In this document: positions 5,902 through 9,170 of the stretch, one piece after another
Numbering within the stretch: the first letter of the stretch is position 1
Layout: every line of letters begins with the position of its first letter
NCBI GenBank assembly: GCA_017479315.1
Contig: JAFVCI010000020.1
Span: 1 to 9,170 of the forward strand
Direction: 5' to 3'
Length of the DNA stretch: 9,170 nt
Source: Opitutales bacterium
GTDB lineage: Bacteria > Verrucomicrobiota > Verrucomicrobiia > Opitutales > UBA9783
Notes under the pieces: model-generated
Told to the model about the DNA's origin: nothing
Database searches by the model: none
Seen by the model: only the letters and a program-made list of their open reading frames with translations
Position numbers and translations under genes: made by a program

Positions 5902-6546
5902 ATGGAAACATTCAAACAACAGGATCCTTCTTCTCTTTTGGCCTTTTTACAGGTTCTGGGGGAAATTGACGAAACACAATCCGGTGCGTCCATCATCGAT
6001 CGCATTTTGGAAAATCAGACCCGATGGCAATCTTTCATCGAACAACAGAAGCAACATTGTCAAAAATCGATGCAATTATTCCGTTTTTACGATACGAAAA
6101 ACAAACTGAAATCGCTTTGGATCCGCCTGCAACTTGGGAAATATCATCCGAACAAAAAGGAGCTGACGCTTTTGAATGAATATGCGACGCAAGCAAAGGA
6201 GAGCGGGAATCTTGAGGATGCCTTTCATATGTTCAGCTTTATGGCACTGATGTGTCCGCGCAACTACGTGCTTTACCTCAAAGTCTGTGAAGTGTGCGAT
6301 CAACTCCACGGGATTGAAGCCGCGGTGCAATTGTACGAAATGACCGCCCGTTTATTTGAAGAACCGAATGTATTGTTTTTGGCGGCGGAATGCGAGGCAC
6401 GTTGCGGGCATTGGGAGCAAGCCAAAACCTACGTCACCCAAGCCCTGGCAATCTTCGAACAACGACCGCCGAGTACGCCGCAGGAAATGGAATTTAAAGC
6501 GGATTTAAAGGAATTGTCGGAATTGGTTGAAAAAGCCTGTGCGTAG
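5902..6546 (+). CDS. sycD: Type III secretion class II chaperone, SycD/LcrH/IpgC family (TPR)
   Basis: Family members are cytoplasmic, all-helical TPR proteins that bind hydrophobic translocators before secretion. The family core is clear at about residues 88-188. LLNEYATQAKESGNLEDAFH (first TPR) is followed by FSFMALMCPRNYVLYLKVCE (the 'F..L..LDP.....wl.LG' segment). A second TPR contains GIEAAVQLYEMTARLFEEPN, and a third has VLFLAAECEARCGHWEQAKT, matching the diagnostic 'P.fhaAEC.l..G...eA' signature. A charged helix closes the protein. At 214 residues it is longer than the usual ~150-170, because about 60-85 N-terminal residues (Gln-rich helices, WQSFIEQQKQHCQKSMQLF) precede the core. Start ATG 5902 is the first in frame and lacks a Shine-Dalgarno. 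It sits 49 bases after the candidate translocator, its likely client, and is probably co-transcribed. Confidence 0.82.
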   Translation: METFKQQDPSSLLAFLQVLGEIDETQSGASIIDRILENQTRWQSFIEQQKQHCQKSMQLFRFYDTKNKLKSLWIRLQLGKYHPNKKELTLLNEYATQAKESGNLEDAFHMFSFMALMCPRNYVLYLKVCEVCDQLHGIEAAVQLYEMTARLFEEPNVLFLAAECEARCGHWEQAKTYVTQALAIFEQRPPSTPQEMEFKADLKELSELVEKACA

Positions 6547-6603
6547 GGAGCAATGCAACATCGATCCTCATTCGAACTTTAAAAGTGCTTTGAATATAAA
6601 CAC

Positions 6604-7485
6604 ATGCGTTGGATTTTAACGATTGCCTTTTTATTGCCGCCGTTCGTAACCTTCGGCGGCAAAAAATCTCCGTGGAAAGTTTTTTCGGATCAAAATGCGC
6701 GCGCGGCGTTTAAAAAAATGCTCACGCAACATTCCGACGGAAAAAAAGTAACATTGGATCGCATCGAAACGGTTCAAATTGACAAGGCGCATATCAAATC
6801 GACGGAGGGCTTTGAAAAACTGACCGCCCTGAAAACTCTGTCGTTATCGTACAATTTTATTCGGGATGTTTCGCCAATTGTGTCGCTTCCAAACCTGCGA
6901 CAATTGGATTTGAGCTACAACGACATTACCAACGGCATGGTATTCATGAACCGTGACACGCTGGAACTTTTGGATGTGTCGCACAATAAAATCAAGTACA
7001 CTTTCACGTGTACGTTTCGAAATTTGCGCAATTTAAACCTGTCGACGAACCTCATCGAACAGTTGCAAACGAGCGAGCAATCCAATCACATGCTGGAAGC
7101 AATCGATATTTCCGATAATCCGTTGACGGGTTTGTTGCCGAAGTTGACCTTCCCGTCACTGAAGGTGTTTCTTGCAAACAAGACGTTTTTGAAAGATCTT
7201 TCGCCGCTGTTTGTCTGCACTACCCTGGAAACATTGGAGGTTGAGCATTGCCCCAATCTGCGATCGATCGAGAAGCTGTTCCCGTACAATAAAGTTACCG
7301 AAACGTACACCTGTGTTTTTCCGAAATTAAAAAAACTATCGATTTCCGAAACCTTTTTAAATGAAAAATCAAAGGAAATTTTGCGTAGCATTTACGACGG
7401 CGCGTTGGAACAACCGATTACGATCAACGGCAAATTCATTCAATCGAAACGCAAAACGGAACCGAAAAAGGTGATAAAATTCTGA
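6604..7485 (+). CDS. Exported leucine-rich-repeat protein
   Basis: A 293-residue protein with an N-terminal Sec-type signal peptide (MRWILTIAFLLPPFVTFGG, cleavage near residue 18-19). A short helical cap follows (about 24-50), then roughly seven irregular leucine-rich repeats of about 21-24 residues from about 52 to 250. The clearest are LKTLSLSYNFIRDVSPIVSL (77-96), LRQLDLSYNDIT (98-109), LELLDVSHNKI (120-130), LRNLNLSTNLIEQL (141-154), LEAIDISDNPLTGL (164-177) and LETLEVEHCPNL (208-219). This is an SDS22/internalin-like solenoid, used for protein binding. The C-terminus is basic (SKRKTEPKKVIKF). It lies 57 bases downstream of the chaperone gene on the same strand, with no terminator seen between. 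LRR proteins are common T3SS effectors, but the signal peptide argues for periplasm or envelope instead. Partner unknown. Confidence 0.8.
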   Translation: MRWILTIAFLLPPFVTFGGKKSPWKVFSDQNARAAFKKMLTQHSDGKKVTLDRIETVQIDKAHIKSTEGFEKLTALKTLSLSYNFIRDVSPIVSLPNLRQLDLSYNDITNGMVFMNRDTLELLDVSHNKIKYTFTCTFRNLRNLNLSTNLIEQLQTSEQSNHMLEAIDISDNPLTGLLPKLTFPSLKVFLANKTFLKDLSPLFVCTTLETLEVEHCPNLRSIEKLFPYNKVTETYTCVFPKLKKLSISETFLNEKSKEILRSIYDGALEQPITINGKFIQSKRKTEPKKVIKF

Positions 7486-7580
7486 CAGCGACCCGTGAGA
7501 TTGATTTTCGGGAACAATCGCCGAAAGATACAATCGGAACTCGCGTGTTTTCCTTCAATGTGCTTCGATGATAACGTTGA

Positions 7581-8039
7581 ATGAAAATCATTACTGCGGT
7601 ATGCGCTTTGGTATTTATCCTGTTGTGTAAATTTTATTGGCTCCCGCAATCGTCCCTTGAAAAAAAACCCGTACCGTTGTTTCCCGATCCGAACAACGCC
7701 TTATGCGAACTGCGTCCGTTAACGGATTTACAGCGGGAATTGTTGGATTTTCGCCCCGATTGCCTGCATACGGCATACAATTTTTCCCGCTATTCGGATG
7801 CGTCTTTCCCGAAACAACAAACACTTCGGCAAGCTGTCAAACAGCGCCTGTTTGAAACGCTCAACGAAGCACCGTCAACCCTGCCGAATGCGTCGGATGT
7901 TTTCAAGTGCGACGATCCGATGCAACAGCCGTTTTTAACCGTACTGCATATCGGCAGGCATCCGACACCAATCCGCCCAAAACAACCGCAACATACGATT
8001 GGCTTTTCGGAAAATTCATATCCGGTTCACGAACCGTAA
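7581..8039 (+). CDS. Small N-terminally membrane-anchored protein, unknown
   Basis: A 152-residue protein opening with a signal or anchor segment (IITAVCALVFILLCKFYWL, residues 3-21), followed by a proline-rich, mostly polar chain (KPVPLFPDPNNALCELRPLT). It contains a helical patch (TLRQAVKQRLFETLNEAP, about 81-98) and a Pro/Gln/His-rich tail (GRHPTPIRPKQPQHTI). There is no recognisable domain. Start ATG 7581 puts the hydrophobic segment at the N-terminus. It is the last gene of the plus-strand run, 95 bases after the LRR gene, so it may belong to the same transcript or have its own promoter. Its envelope location is inferred from the anchor only. Confidence 0.6.
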   Translation: MKIITAVCALVFILLCKFYWLPQSSLEKKPVPLFPDPNNALCELRPLTDLQRELLDFRPDCLHTAYNFSRYSDASFPKQQTLRQAVKQRLFETLNEAPSTLPNASDVFKCDDPMQQPFLTVLHIGRHPTPIRPKQPQHTIGFSENSYPVHEP

Positions 8040-8105
8040 TGTGCTTCGCATCGGGTAGGTTTTAGAATCCCATATCGAGCGAAAGATCGCCGTTGAAGCA
8101 TATCA

Positions 8106-8160
8106 TACGGTTTTTGTGTCCCGTACGGTTTTTTGAAAGTAAAAACGAAGTACTTTTAAA
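8106..8160. terminator. Terminator-like hairpins between convergent genes
   Basis: Two nested signals lie between the end of the plus-strand run and the minus-strand pilin gene. TACGG (8106-8110) pairs with CCGTA (8121-8125) and is followed by CGG plus a six-T run, as in a short plus-strand terminator. Next, TTTGAAAGTA (8132-8141) pairs with TACTTTTAAA (8151-8160) with one G-U pair around a nine-base loop. Stems are short or AT-rich, so the call is tentative. The rest of 8040-8259 shows nothing I can name. Confidence 0.35.
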
Positions 8161-8259
8161 CCCGGTACACCAAGAATGACAAAAATTTCGTGCTCTCTTC
8201 CCGCCTGCGCCTGTTGCCGGACGGTCGCGGTACATTCGAGAATTTTTCTCTTCCGCCGT

Positions 8260-8832
8260 TCATTTATCTTCGTTCTTTGAAGATTTTTCGGTCTTCGGCG
8301 TTAGCATAAAACGTTCAACACGCTCGACGGTTAATTCCTCCGCTTTAAATTTCTTCGCCATTACGGGTACAAAGCATGTATGCAGACAATGCGTTTTCCC
8401 TTCGGCGTAAAAACGAACAATCAGGAATTCGGGTTTTTTTTGCGCCGGTTCGGTAACATGCTCATCCGGAACCCCCTGCGGTGTGATACCAAAGCGTGTC
8501 GTTTCCCCCATTGTCCATGCGGCATTCTCAACTTCTACTCTAAAATCGTACGTACCGGGCGACTTACGCACAAAATTAAACACCCCGTCGGAAACATTTC
8601 GCACGGCATACCATGTTCCGACGCAGGATTTTGTGTTCGGCTGTTCCTTTAAAAAAAGCACACATGCCTCCGCACACGGCACCAAACGTTGCCTTTGTCG
8701 CATTGTTGACCGCTGATGATTTTGAGAAACGTACCACTTCATGCAAACAGAAACGGCAACGGACAAAGCGGTTAAACACAGCAATACCTCCAACGTCGTA
8801 AAGCCGTCATATCGTCTGCCGTTGCATTTCAC
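8260..8832 (-). CDS. Type IV prepilin-like protein (minor pseudopilin, GspI/PilV-type N-terminus)
   Basis: The start is GTG 8832, not the upstream ATG at 8877. GTG overlaps the TGA of the preceding gene as GTGA, and it gives a short basic leader (KCNGRRYDG) ending in glycine before FTTLEVLLCLTALSVAVSVC. This is the classic class III signal: prepilin peptidase would cut between Gly10 and Phe11, the new N-terminus would be methylated, and Glu at +5 is present. The hydrophobic helix then packs in the pilus or pseudopilus core. The remaining ~150 residues form a globular part with four or five cysteines (LVPCAEACVLF, TKSCVGTWYAV, THCLHTCFVPV) and a charged tail (TPKTEKSSKNEDK). Length (190) fits minor pseudopilins of type II secretion or type IV pili. 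PVC bacteria carry many free-standing proteins with such N-termini, so assignment to a particular machine is not possible here. Confidence 0.75.
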   Translation of the reverse strand: MKCNGRRYDGFTTLEVLLCLTALSVAVSVCMKWYVSQNHQRSTMRQRQRLVPCAEACVLFLKEQPNTKSCVGTWYAVRNVSDGVFNFVRKSPGTYDFRVEVENAAWTMGETTRFGITPQGVPDEHVTEPAQKKPEFLIVRFYAEGKTHCLHTCFVPVMAKKFKAEELTVERVERFMLTPKTEKSSKNEDK

Positions 8833-9170
8833 GGCTCCAGCTTTAAACCCAATCGCAGGTAGGTCGGCGTATCCCAATAAGACTCGGCATATTCGCCTTC
8901 GAAATTCAAACGTATTTGGGACGGATCATCGTAAAGGGCTTTTTTGGATTTTTTGCGCCGAAAACGTTCCGTTTTTAAATTTTTCGCGCCGGCAGTCAAA
9001 ATCAGCAAAGCGGTTGCCTTGTTTGTCTCACCCTCTTGCACAGAACAACTCGTCAAAAGCGGCACATCGGCAACGTTCAACCGCCCACGCAGATCTTCGT
9101 GCAACGTTTTCAGCGCATTCAAAGGCAATTCCGAAGAACTTTGAAGAAATAAACAGACGCGTTGCGGTAC
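8829..9170 (-). CDS. Hypothetical protein, C-terminal 113 residues (5' end outside window)
   Basis: The frame is open from the right edge of the window to the TGA at 8831-8829. It passes through a TTG at 9128 that could be mistaken for a start, but the frame continues upstream of it. The visible part has a leading helical segment (RVCLFLQSSSELPLNALKTL), a hydrophobic strand (TALLILTAGAKNL), a very basic patch (KTERFRRKKSKK) and an end that looks beta-rich (IRLNFEGEYAESYWDTPTYL). I recognise no family. Its stop overlaps the GTG start of the prepilin-like gene by four bases, so the two are translationally coupled and likely act in the same envelope or secretion process. A pilus or type II secretion assembly component is a reasonable but unproven guess. 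Confidence 0.6.
   Translation of the reverse strand, partial: VPQRVCLFLQSSSELPLNALKTLHEDLRGRLNVADVPLLTSCSVQEGETNKATALLILTAGAKNLKTERFRRKKSKKALYDDPSQIRLNFEGEYAESYWDTPTYLRLGLKLEP

Noticed and set aside
7520..7527. GCCGAAAG before the gene at 7581, resembling a sigma-28 -10
   Set aside because: No TAAA-like -35 at about 15 bases; the match is partial.
8176..8280. 34-codon Cys-containing plus-strand ORF in the convergent intergenic region
   Set aside because: It runs into the end of the pilin gene, has no initiation signal, and is a length expected by chance.
1..9170. CRISPR arrays, tRNA or rRNA genes, insertion-sequence ends
   Set aside because: No regularly spaced repeats, cloverleaf-like sequences, transposase motifs or terminal inverted repeats were seen by eye.

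Overview
The window reads as ordinary bacterial chromosome from a Gram-negative organism of middling GC (the first ~1 kb is visibly more AT-rich). Three things make a PVC-superphylum member (Lentisphaerota, Verrucomicrobiota or Chlamydiota type) the best guess: a FliA/WhiG-type sigma factor with no flagellar gene in view, a type III secretion (T3SS) chaperone of the SycD/LcrH class directly behind a membrane-spanning, coiled-coil-rich probable substrate, and a type IV prepilin-like protein. None of the plus-strand genes has a clear Shine-Dalgarno sequence. The taxonomic call is inference; no rRNA or marker gene is present.

Layout. 1-171 (+) is the tail of an unrecognised gene. 366-851 (-) is a small, cysteine-rich, probably exported protein, followed on its own strand by a hairpin with a T-rich tail. 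1046-1759 (-) is a Vat/CatB-type hexapeptide-repeat acetyltransferase. It is divergent from 1904-2671 (+), a complete sigma-28-family factor that ends in a good intrinsic terminator. Then comes a plus-strand run: 2886-3569 (exported unknown), 3766-4416 (membrane-anchored AsmA-like protein), 4437-5852 (candidate T3SS translocator or Inc-like membrane effector), 5902-6546 (SycD/LcrH-type TPR chaperone), 6604-7485 (exported leucine-rich-repeat protein) and 7581-8039 (small membrane-anchored unknown). A convergent intergenic region with terminator-like hairpins follows. The minus strand then carries 8260-8832 (prepilin-like protein) and 8829-9170 (C-terminal part of an unrecognised protein), coupled through a 4-base GTGA overlap.

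How it may fit together. The strongest inference is the pair 4437-5852 plus 5902-6546. T3SS class II chaperones hold hydrophobic translocators before secretion and are usually encoded beside them, so the 471-residue neighbour with a bilobed hydrophobic region and long coiled coils is the natural client. The AsmA-like gene lies only 20 bases upstream and probably shares the transcript. No other T3SS gene (ATPase, ring, needle, export gate) is in the window, so either the apparatus is encoded elsewhere or this is a satellite translocator island. The sigma factor 2 kb upstream could control such a set, but I found no convincing sigma-28 promoter in front of these genes, so this link stays a hypothesis.
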